DNA from: Candidatus Methylomirabilota bacterium
Lineage (GTDB): Bacteria > Methylomirabilota > Methylomirabilia > Rokubacteriales > CSP1-6
Assembly: GCA_035709005.1 (NCBI GenBank)
Contig: DASTFB010000071.1
Location: 147,240-211,239 of the forward strand
Reading direction: 5' to 3'
Length of the DNA stretch: 64,000 bases
The position numbers and the translations under genes were made by a program. Under the pieces are notes generated by a model. That model was given only the letters and a program-made list of their open reading frames with translations, was not told the DNA's origin and did no database searches. Below are positions 26,800 through 33,923 of this stretch, in pieces. How positions within the stretch are numbered: the first letter of the stretch is position 1; each line of letters begins with the position of its first letter.

Positions 26800-27647
26800 T
26801 CCAGCGGCTGACGGTGATCGGGGTCGGCCTGCTCGGCGGCTCCATCGCCAAGGCGGCCCGCGCCCGCGGGCTCGCCCGGGAGATCGTCGGGGTCGGCCGC
26901 CACGCCGGGCGCCTGGAGCCCGCGCTGCGCGACGGCACGCTGGATCGCATCGCCACCGACCCGCTCGACGGTGTGCGAGGCGCGGATTTCGTGGTCCTGG
27001 CCGTCCCCGTGCAGACGATCGAGCGGCTCCTGGAGAGTATCTGGCCCGCTCTCGGGGCCGACACGCTGCTGACCGACGTGGGCTCCACCAAGGCGGCCAT
27101 CGCGCGCGCGGCCGAGCGCCTGGCCGCCCGTCGGCCGGTGGCGTTCGTGGGCAGTCACCCCATGGCCGGCTCCGAGAAGAGCGGGTACGGCGTGGCCCGG
27201 GCCGATCTGCTGGGCGGCGCCACCGTCATCGTCACGCCGACCGAGACCAGCGCACCGGCCGCCGTGAAGGCGGTCTCCGGCTTCTGGGAATCCCTGGGCG
27301 CCGGCCGCATCCTCCTCATGGATCCGGCCGCCCACGACCGGGCCGTCGCGGCGGTCAGCCACTTGCCGCATCTCGTCGCGTGCGCCCTCGTGGATGCAGT
27401 CGAGCGCCTGGATCCCGGGGCGTTCGATGTGGCGGCCCGGGGCTTTCGGGACACGACCCGCATCGCCGCGGCCGATCCCGAGGTGTGGGAGGCGATTTTC
27501 CTGGCCAACCGCGAGGCCACGGCTGCGAGCACTCGCGAGTTCCTCCGATCCCTCGCCGACCTCAGCCGGCTGCTCGACACCGGCGACGGCGCCGGCTTGC
27601 GCGCCGCCCTGGCCCGCATCAAGGCCCGGCGCGAGGCCCTGTCGTGA
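26796..27647 (+). CDS. tyrA: Prephenate (or arogenate) dehydrogenase
   Basis: Oxidative decarboxylation of prephenate toward tyrosine. The GTG at 26796, overlapping hisC by 4 bases, gives 283 residues. The NAD-binding motif VIGVGLLGGSIAKAARARG lies at residues 7-25, DVGSTKAAI near 90 and the active-site segment GSHPMAGSEKSGYGVA near 118-133. No ACT domain is present, so feedback control probably falls on pheA. It overlaps aroA by 4 bases. Confidence 0.94.
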   Translation: MIQRLTVIGVGLLGGSIAKAARARGLAREIVGVGRHAGRLEPALRDGTLDRIATDPLDGVRGADFVVLAVPVQTIERLLESIWPALGADTLLTDVGSTKAAIARAAERLAARRPVAFVGSHPMAGSEKSGYGVARADLLGGATVIVTPTETSAPAAVKAVSGFWESLGAGRILLMDPAAHDRAVAAVSHLPHLVACALVDAVERLDPGAFDVAARGFRDTTRIAAADPEVWEAIFLANREATAASTREFLRSLADLSRLLDTGDGAGLRAALARIKARREALS

Positions 27648-28954
27648 GACTGCGCGTTCGTCCCGTGCGCAGGCTCTGCGGTCGTGTCGACGTGCCGGGC
27701 GACAAGTCCATCTCACACCGCGCCGTCCTGCTCGGCGCGCTGGCCGAGGGCGTCACCGACATTCGCGGCTTCCTGGAGGCGGAGGACTGCCTGCGAACCC
27801 TGGCCGCGGTGGAGGCCCTGGGCGTCGAGGTGACGCGCAAGGGCCCGGGCGAGTACCGCCTCGCCGGGGGCGGGCGCGCGGGGATGACCGAGCCGAGCGA
27901 CGTGGTCGACTGCGGTAACTCGGGCACGACGGTGCGCCTGCTCATGGGGGTGCTGACCGGGCAGCCCTTCTGGACTGTGCTCAGCGGGGATGCGTCGCTG
28001 CGGCGACGGCCGATGGGCCGGGTGGCCGAGCCCCTGCGGCAGATGGGGGCGACCGTCGTCGGTCGGGCCGAGGGTGGCCGACTGCCGCTGGCCATCCGGG
28101 GCACCGAGCAGGTGCGGGCCGACCGCTTTACCTTGCCGGTCGCCTCGGCCCAGGTGAAGTCGGCCATCCTGCTCGCGGGACTCTTCGCCGACAGCGACGT
28201 CACGGTCACGGAGCCGGCGCAGTCGCGCGACCACTCCGAGCGCATGCTGCGGCTGTTCGGCGCACGCGTGGAGACCCGAGGCCTGACCACGACCCTGAGC
28301 CCCGGACGGCTGACCGGCGCTTCGGTGAGCGTGCCCGGCGATATCTCGTCGGCCGCGTTTCTCCTGGTGGCCGGTCTCCTGGTGCCGGACGCGCGCGTCA
28401 CGGTGGCCGCAGTGGGGCTCAACCCCACGCGCATCGGGTTGCTCGAGACGCTGTCGGCGATGGGAGCGGGCCTGGAGATCGTGGCCGACCCTCACGCCGC
28501 CGGTGAGCCGAGCGGCACCGTCACGGCGGTGAGCTCCCAGCTTCGCGGTGGCACCGTCGCCGGCGCCCTCGTGCCGCGCCTGATCGATGAGGTGCCCGCC
28601 CTGGCCGTCGCCGCCGCCCTGGCCCGCGGTCGCACGGAGATCCGAGACGCCGCCGAGCTCAGGGTGAAGGAATCGGACCGCGTTGCGGCGCTGGCCCGGG
28701 GGTTGGGCGCCATGGGCGCATCCATCACCGAGCGGTCCGACGGCCTCGTGATCGAGGGTGGGGCGACGCTCCAGGGAGCCGCAGTGGCCAGCGGCGGAGA
28801 CCACCGGATCGCCATGGCGCTCGCCGTGGCGGGGCTGGTGGCGGAAGGGGAGACGGTGGTGGACGACACGGCGTGCGTCGCCACCTCGTTCCCCCAGTTC
28901 GTCGACGCTCTCAATGCCCTGGCCGGCGGGCCCGCCGTCACGGTCGAGACATGA
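27644..28954 (+). CDS. aroA: 3-phosphoshikimate 1-carboxyvinyltransferase (EPSP synthase)
   Basis: Sixth step of the shikimate pathway, joining phosphoenolpyruvate to shikimate 3-phosphate. The GTG at 27644 gives 436 residues. VPGDKSISHRAVLLGALAEG (about residues 17-36) and DCGNSGTTVRLLMGVL (about 89-104) are the substrate-binding signatures; RVKESDRVAALARGL is the second signature. It overlaps cmk by 4 bases. Confidence 0.96.
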   Translation: MRLRVRPVRRLCGRVDVPGDKSISHRAVLLGALAEGVTDIRGFLEAEDCLRTLAAVEALGVEVTRKGPGEYRLAGGGRAGMTEPSDVVDCGNSGTTVRLLMGVLTGQPFWTVLSGDASLRRRPMGRVAEPLRQMGATVVGRAEGGRLPLAIRGTEQVRADRFTLPVASAQVKSAILLAGLFADSDVTVTEPAQSRDHSERMLRLFGARVETRGLTTTLSPGRLTGASVSVPGDISSAAFLLVAGLLVPDARVTVAAVGLNPTRIGLLETLSAMGAGLEIVADPHAAGEPSGTVTAVSSQLRGGTVAGALVPRLIDEVPALAVAAALARGRTEIRDAAELRVKESDRVAALARGLGAMGASITERSDGLVIEGGATLQGAAVASGGDHRIAMALAVAGLVAEGETVVDDTACVATSFPQFVDALNALAGGPAVTVET

Positions 28955-29631
28955 GGTCCGGCGACCGCGAGCCCGTGATCACAATCGATGGCCCGGCGGG
29001 GGCGGGCAAGACGACCGTGGCCCGGGCGCTGGCCCGTCGGCTCGGCTACCGGCTCATCGACACCGGCGCGATGTACCGGGCGCTGGCGTGGAGCGTACTC
29101 GACAAGGGGCTCGAGGCCAGCGATACTCCCGAACTGCGACGGCACCTCGAGGCGGTGGAGGTCGACCTGCGTGGTCAGCGTGTGTTCGTGGACGGGCGCG
29201 ACGTGACCGACGAGATCCGGACCCCGCCGATCGACGCGCTGACGTCGACCCTCACCGTTCTGGAGCCGGTGCGAGCCAGGATGACGCCGGTGCAGCGACG
29301 CCTGGCGGCGTCCGGCCGGGCGATTCTGGAGGGGCGCGACACGGGCACCGTCGTGTGGCCGGAGGCCGAGGTCAAGTTCTACCTGGACGCCTCGCTCGAG
29401 GAGCGGGCCCGCCGGCGGCAAGCCGAGTTCCAGGCGCGCGGCATCGACAGCGACTTCGTGACCGTGTACGGCGAGCTGGGCGCCCGCGACACTCAGGACA
29501 AGAGTCGGTCCCTGGCGCCCTTGCGCCCCGCGGCCGACGCCATCACGATCGACACGACGAACCGGAGCGTCGACGAGGTCGTCGACACGATGATCCGGTA
29601 CATCGAGCAGCGATGCTGTACGCGATCCTGA
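28951..29631 (+). CDS. cmk: Cytidylate kinase
   Basis: Phosphorylates CMP and dCMP. The ATG at 28951 gives 226 residues. The P-loop is IDGPAGAGKTTVARALARRL (about residues 11-30), with IDTGAMYRALAW next and LEGRDTGTVVWPEAEVKFYL in the middle. The NMP-binding insert is present. cmk upstream of rpsA is an old conserved order; here plsC lies between them. It overlaps plsC by 19 bases. Confidence 0.95.
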   Translation: MRSGDREPVITIDGPAGAGKTTVARALARRLGYRLIDTGAMYRALAWSVLDKGLEASDTPELRRHLEAVEVDLRGQRVFVDGRDVTDEIRTPPIDALTSTLTVLEPVRARMTPVQRRLAASGRAILEGRDTGTVVWPEAEVKFYLDASLEERARRRQAEFQARGIDSDFVTVYGELGARDTQDKSRSLAPLRPAADAITIDTTNRSVDEVVDTMIRYIEQRCCTRS

Positions 29632-30344
29632 AACCCCTCGTCGTGGCGGTGATGCGCCTGTACTGGCGCCTGCAGGGGCACGGCTACCAGCACGTGCCCC
29701 GCTCCGGGCCCGTGCTTCTGGTGGCCAACCATTCGAGCGTGCTGGACCCTCCGCTCGTCGGCGGCATGGCGCCCCGGCGGGTCTCGTTCCTGGCCAAGGC
29801 CGAGCTGTTCGACATTCCCCTGTTCGGCCGCTTGATCCGTGGCCTGAACGCCCATCCTGTGCGCCGGGAGGGCGCCGACCCCGCGGCGCTGCGCACGGCC
29901 CTGCGGCTGCTTGAACGCGGAGAGATACTGTTGGTGTTCCCCGAAGGGACCCGTGGCGAGGAAGGAGTCCTCCGAGCCGGTAAGCCAGGGGCGGGGATGC
30001 TGGCGGTCCTCAGCGGCGCACCCGTGGTACCCGTCTACATCCGGGGGTCGGGACAGGCCTGGCCGCGAGGGCGGTGGATCCCCCGGCCGACGAAGATCAC
30101 GGTCGCGTTCGGTCCGTCCCTTCGCTTCGAGCGCGAGGACGATGCCCGAACGAAGAAAGAGTCATACGAGGCCGCCAGTCGAGCGATGATGGCGGCCATT
30201 GCGCGCCTCAAAGACGCCGCGGACCGGACCGAGCCGTGCGCAGCGTCACCGCGTGAAGTAGCATTCGGCGGGGTGGGTGCGGGAGGAGCCTCGACCCCGT
30301 CCAAATCTATGCATGGGAGGAACGGGCAGCATGGAGAAGGATGA
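29613..30344 (+). CDS. plsC: 1-acyl-sn-glycerol-3-phosphate acyltransferase
   Basis: Makes phosphatidic acid at the inner membrane. The ATG at 29613 gives 243 residues. The HX4D motif is in VANHSSVLDPPL (about residue 36) and the second motif is VFPEGTRGEEGVL (about 106). The last ~35 residues (Gly/Ser/Arg-rich) extend beyond the family domain and run into the start of rpsA, with a 14-base overlap, so this tail may simply be read-through of the rpsA leader. Confidence 0.9.
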   Translation: MLYAILKPLVVAVMRLYWRLQGHGYQHVPRSGPVLLVANHSSVLDPPLVGGMAPRRVSFLAKAELFDIPLFGRLIRGLNAHPVRREGADPAALRTALRLLERGEILLVFPEGTRGEEGVLRAGKPGAGMLAVLSGAPVVPVYIRGSGQAWPRGRWIPRPTKITVAFGPSLRFEREDDARTKKESYEAASRAMMAAIARLKDAADRTEPCAASPREVAFGGVGAGGASTPSKSMHGRNGQHGEG

Positions 30345-32052
30345 ACCGCGCCGAAACCTCGGCGGCCAGCGAAAGGAGGAGAAATCCAGCGCCCCCGAGG
30401 AGCACATGGAGGACTGGTACCGGACGACCGCCATCACCGAGTTCGAGGAAGGCGAGGTGGTTCGGGGCCGGGTCGTCCACGTCGGGCCCTCCGAGGTCCT
30501 GGTCGATGTCGGCTACAAGAGCGAGGGGGCCATCCCCATCGAGGAATTCCACCGGGCCGGGAAGCTGCCCGAGGTGGGAGAAGAGCTCGACGTCTACCTG
30601 GAGGCCAAGGAGGACGCCGAAGGGCTGATTGTCCTCTCCAAGGACAAAGCCGACAAAATCAAGGTCTGGGACGTCATCACCCAGGCGTTCGACAAGGGCA
30701 GTCCCGTCGAAGGGAAGGTCGTCGAGGTCGTCAAGGGCGGGCTGGCGGTGGACGTCGGCGTCAAGGCGTTCTTGCCCGGCTCCCAGGTGGACCTGCGGCC
30801 CGTCAAGAACCTGAACGCGCTGCTCGGCCACACGATCCGGGCCAAGGTCATCAAGCTCAACCGACGCCGCGGAAACGTGGTGCTCTCACGGCGGGCCGTG
30901 CTGGAAGAAGAGCGGGAGGAAAAGAAGAAGCACACCCTCGAAGTCCTCCACGAGGGCATGGTCCTCACCGGCACGGTGAAGAACATCACCGACTACGGCG
31001 CCTTCATCGACCTGGGGGGCATCGACGGCCTGCTGCACGTCACCGACATGAGCTGGGGGCGGGTCGGGCACCCGTCGGAGATCTTCCAGGTGGGCGATCA
31101 GGTCGAGGTAGTCGTGCTGCATTTCGACCGCGAGACCGGCCGGGTGTCCCTCGGCTACAAGCAGAAGTCCGTGGACCCCTGGGAGCAGGTGGAGCAGAAG
31201 TACGCGGCCGGCACGAAGGCCAGCGGCAAAGTGGTGAGCCTCACCAACTACGGCGCCTTCGTGGAGCTGGAGCCGGGGGTGGAAGGCCTGGTCCACGTGT
31301 CCGAGATGTCGTGGACCCGTCGCGTGCGCCACCCCTCGAAGATCGTCAACGTCGGCGACGAGGTCGAGGTGGCGGTGCTCGACGTCAATCGGGCGGCCAA
31401 GCGGATCTCCCTGGGCATGAAGCAGGTCGAGCCCGATCCCTGGGAGACCATCGACGAGCGCTACCAGGTGGGCCAGCGGGTCACCGGCCGCGTGCGCAAC
31501 CTCACTGATTTCGGCGCCTTCATCGAGCTGGAGCCGGGCGTCGACGGCCTGCTCCACATCTCCGACATGTCGTGGACCCGCTCGGTGGGCCATCCCTCCG
31601 AAGTCATCAAGAAGGGCCAGGATCTGGAGACGCAGATCCTCAACATCGACAGCGAGAACAAGCGCATCTCGCTGGGACTCAAGCAGGTCCAGCCCGATCC
31701 CTGGGCCACCGTCGCCCAGCGCTATCCCATGGGCTCGCGGATCACGGGTAAGGTCGTCCGGCTCACCGATTTCGGCGCCTTCGTCGAGCTGGAGCCGGGC
31801 GTCGACGGCCTGCTGCACATCTCCCAGATGGCCAATCGTCCGATCAGTCGTCCCGACGAGATCGTCAACGTGGGCGACGAGCTCACCCTGCTCGTGATCC
31901 GAGTCGATTCGAACGAGCGGCGTATCGGGCTCAGCCTGAAGGAGCTGGCCCACGCGGTGGACCTCGGCCGCGAGACGGAGGACGTGCGGGGTCAGGGGCG
32001 ACGCGGCAAGCGCAAGCAGCGCGACGACTACGACGACGACACCGAGGAGTAG
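30331..32052 (+). CDS. rpsA: 30S ribosomal protein S1
   Basis: mRNA-binding ribosomal protein. Start at the ATG at 30331, because GGGAGG lies at 30315-30320; an upstream in-frame start is less likely. The 573 residues hold six S1 (OB-fold) repeats at about 42-110, 125-193, 210-280, 296-367, 383-454 and 470-541. The last four are alike (GAFIELEPGVDGLLHISDMS type), as in the E. coli protein. An acidic/basic tail ends DDDTEE. It is followed after 9 bases by sppA. Confidence 0.96.
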   Translation: MEKDEPRRNLGGQRKEEKSSAPEEHMEDWYRTTAITEFEEGEVVRGRVVHVGPSEVLVDVGYKSEGAIPIEEFHRAGKLPEVGEELDVYLEAKEDAEGLIVLSKDKADKIKVWDVITQAFDKGSPVEGKVVEVVKGGLAVDVGVKAFLPGSQVDLRPVKNLNALLGHTIRAKVIKLNRRRGNVVLSRRAVLEEEREEKKKHTLEVLHEGMVLTGTVKNITDYGAFIDLGGIDGLLHVTDMSWGRVGHPSEIFQVGDQVEVVVLHFDRETGRVSLGYKQKSVDPWEQVEQKYAAGTKASGKVVSLTNYGAFVELEPGVEGLVHVSEMSWTRRVRHPSKIVNVGDEVEVAVLDVNRAAKRISLGMKQVEPDPWETIDERYQVGQRVTGRVRNLTDFGAFIELEPGVDGLLHISDMSWTRSVGHPSEVIKKGQDLETQILNIDSENKRISLGLKQVQPDPWATVAQRYPMGSRITGKVVRLTDFGAFVELEPGVDGLLHISQMANRPISRPDEIVNVGDELTLLVIRVDSNERRIGLSLKELAHAVDLGRETEDVRGQGRRGKRKQRDDYDDDTEE

Positions 32053-32061
32053 CCGCCCGCG

Positions 32062-32949
32062 GTGGCGCGCCCCATCACCGTCCTCGGTGTCACCCTCGCG
32101 TTATGGACGACCGTGGTGCTGCTGTTCGTCATCGTGGTGTCGGGCGGCCTGCGCGGGCCCGAGGGCGGCGTGGGCTTCGGGCCCCGGGTGGCGGTCGTCG
32201 AGCTGGACGGCCTCATCCTCGACGTCGAGGACCTCCTCAGCGATCTCAAGGGGCATCGCGAGAACCCGCTCGTGCGGGCCGTGGTGATCCGCATCAACAG
32301 TCCCGGTGGCGTGGTCGGGCCCACTCAGGAAGTGCACGACGCGTTACAGCGGCTGCGTCGCGCGGGCAAGCCCGTGGTGGCCTCACTGGGCGCCGTGGCT
32401 GCCTCCGGCGGCTACTACATCGCCGTGGCCGCCGACCGGATCTACGCCAATCCCGGCACGATCACCGGCTCCATCGGCGTCATCATGCAGATGGCCAACC
32501 TCGAGAGCCTCATGAAGAAGGTCGGCGTGGACTACGTCGTGGTGAAGGCGGGGCAGTTCAAGGATATCGGGAACTTCTCACGCCCCATGAGCCCCGAGGA
32601 GCGCCGGGTTCTCCAGTCGCTCCTGGACGACGTCCATGCCCAGTTCGTGGGCGCCGTCGCCGCCGGACGCGGCCTGGACCAGAACGTCGTCCTCCGGTTC
32701 GCCGACGGGCGCGTGTTCTCGGGAGCTCAGGCCAAAACCCTGAGGATGATCGACGAGCTCGGCGGGCTCGAGGAGGCGATCAACGCCGCGGCCACGCTGG
32801 CCGGGCTCGACGTTCCCCCGCGGGTGATCCCACCGCGGCGCCGCCTGTCCATCTTCGACCTGCTTGGCGGCCAGCTCGGTCTCGCGACGGGGCGGCTGAT
32901 AGCGCCGACGCTACCGGTCTTCAAGACTCCGTTGTATCTGATGGACTGA
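32062..32949 (+). CDS. sppA: Signal peptide peptidase SppA
   Basis: Membrane-anchored serine protease that degrades cleaved signal peptides. The 295-residue protein starts at GTG with an N-terminal membrane segment (about 7-28). The ClpP-like fold has INSPGGVVGPTQEV (about 78-91), the nucleophile Ser in GAVAASGGYYIAVAADRIYA and the general-base Lys in VVKAGQFKDIGN. It is the short, single-domain form common in Gram-positives and Deltaproteobacteria. Confidence 0.93.
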   Translation: MARPITVLGVTLALWTTVVLLFVIVVSGGLRGPEGGVGFGPRVAVVELDGLILDVEDLLSDLKGHRENPLVRAVVIRINSPGGVVGPTQEVHDALQRLRRAGKPVVASLGAVAASGGYYIAVAADRIYANPGTITGSIGVIMQMANLESLMKKVGVDYVVVKAGQFKDIGNFSRPMSPEERRVLQSLLDDVHAQFVGAVAAGRGLDQNVVLRFADGRVFSGAQAKTLRMIDELGGLEEAINAAATLAGLDVPPRVIPPRRRLSIFDLLGGQLGLATGRLIAPTLPVFKTPLYLMD

Positions 32950-33155
32950 CAGGGTTCCATCGGTCCTGACCTCGAGTGGATTGGTCAGAACATGGTCGTA
33001 AGGCCTCATAACATAAGGGCTCATGCTATGCATCGAGCTCTAACACCCTGGGGCCGTGGTCTCTAACCCCTTAGACTGTTTGACATTCTCGCCGGCCGCG
33101 TGCTACGTTCGCGATGACTTCTGACGATGGGGCCTGACGCCGGGTGGGGTGGACG
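32950..33155. promoter_or_regulatory. Intergenic region with paired direct repeats upstream of the HU gene
   Basis: 206 bases, distinctly more AT-rich than the surrounding genes. Two imperfect direct repeats are visible: AAGGCCTCAT (33000-33009) and AAGGGCTCAT (33015-33024), 15 bases apart, and CTCTAAC at 33038-33044 and 33061-33067, 23 bases apart. A short inverted repeat CTGACC/GGTCAG spans 32966-32988. They sit just upstream of the -35 box and may be regulator sites; nothing longer is coded here. Confidence 0.4.
33080..33109 (+). promoter_or_regulatory. Sigma-70 promoter of the HU gene
   Basis: TTGACA (33080-33085), an 18-base spacer and TACGTT (33104-33109). The start of transcription would be about 40 bases before the ATG of the HU gene. 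The -35 box is perfect, the -10 moderate. Confidence 0.6.
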
Positions 33156-33431
33156 ATGACGAAAGCGGAGCTGATTGACGAGGTCTCCAAGATCGCGAAC
33201 CTGACGAAGAAAGAGACCGAGACGATCGTCAACACGGTCTTCGACAACATCACAGAGGCCCTGGTCAAGGGCGACAAGGTGGAGTTGCGGGGCTTCGGAA
33301 GCTTCCGGATCCGCCAGCGGCATTCCCGGAAGGGCCGGAACCCCAAGACCGGTAGCAGCGTCGACGTCCCCGACAAGCGCGTCCCCTTCTTCAAGGTCGG
33401 CAAGCGCCTGCGCGAGCTCGTCAACACCTGA
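33156..33431 (+). CDS. HU/IHF family DNA-binding protein
   Basis: Nucleoid protein that bends DNA. The ATG at 33156 gives 91 residues starting MTKAELIDEVSKIANLTKKE; a start 12 bases upstream is possible but adds non-conserved residues. GFGSFRIRQRHSRKGRNPKT and VPFFKVGKRLRELVN are the HU/IHF DNA-arm and C-terminal signatures. The order rpsA then HU/IHF parallels rpsA-ihfB in E. coli, so it may be the IHF-beta counterpart. Confidence 0.94.
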   Translation: MTKAELIDEVSKIANLTKKETETIVNTVFDNITEALVKGDKVELRGFGSFRIRQRHSRKGRNPKTGSSVDVPDKRVPFFKVGKRLRELVNT

Positions 33432-33440
33432 GCCTGGGGC

Positions 33441-33923
33441 GTGAAGCGCCTCTGGGCGCCGTGGCGCATGGCCTACGTCGGAGGGTCCACGCCTACGACC
33501 GGCTGCATCTTCTGTAACGCCCTCACCGCCGACGACGACCCGCGCCACCTCGTCCTCGTCCGCCGGCCGGCCGCCTTCTTGATCCTGAACGCGTACCCCT
33601 ATACGCCCGGGCACCTCATGGCCGCTCTCAACCGGCACGTCGGCACGGTGGGGGAGGCGACGGCCGAAGAGCTGGCTCAGGCGATGCAACTGGTCGCCGT
33701 GGCCACGTCGGCCCTCGTGACGGAGTACCGTGCCGAGGGTTTCAACATCGGCCTCAACCAGGGCCGGGTGGCCGGGGCCGGCATCACCGACCATCTGCAC
33801 GTGCACGTCGTCCCTCGCTGGCAGGGCGACTCCAACTTCATGCCGGTGCTGGGGGACGTGCGCGTGCTGCCCGAGGCGCTGGACGCGACCTGGCAGCGTC
33901 TGCGGAGCCGGCTTCGTGACTGA
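33441..33923 (+). CDS. HIT family hydrolase (histidine triad)
   Basis: Nucleotide hydrolase or phosphorylase of the Ap4A-phosphorylase-like HIT branch. The 160-residue protein starts at GTG with MKRLWAPWRMAYV, a branch-specific opening. A zinc-like CIFC lies near residue 28, and the triad HLHVHVVPR near 118-126. It lies 9 bases after the HU gene and overlaps mutS by 8 bases. Confidence 0.9.
   Translation: MKRLWAPWRMAYVGGSTPTTGCIFCNALTADDDPRHLVLVRRPAAFLILNAYPYTPGHLMAALNRHVGTVGEATAEELAQAMQLVAVATSALVTEYRAEGFNIGLNQGRVAGAGITDHLHVHVVPRWQGDSNFMPVLGDVRVLPEALDATWQRLRSRLRD

Noticed and set aside
30331..32052. Internal DNA repeats in rpsA
   Set aside because: They are the repeated S1 domains of the protein, not a DNA-level repeat.
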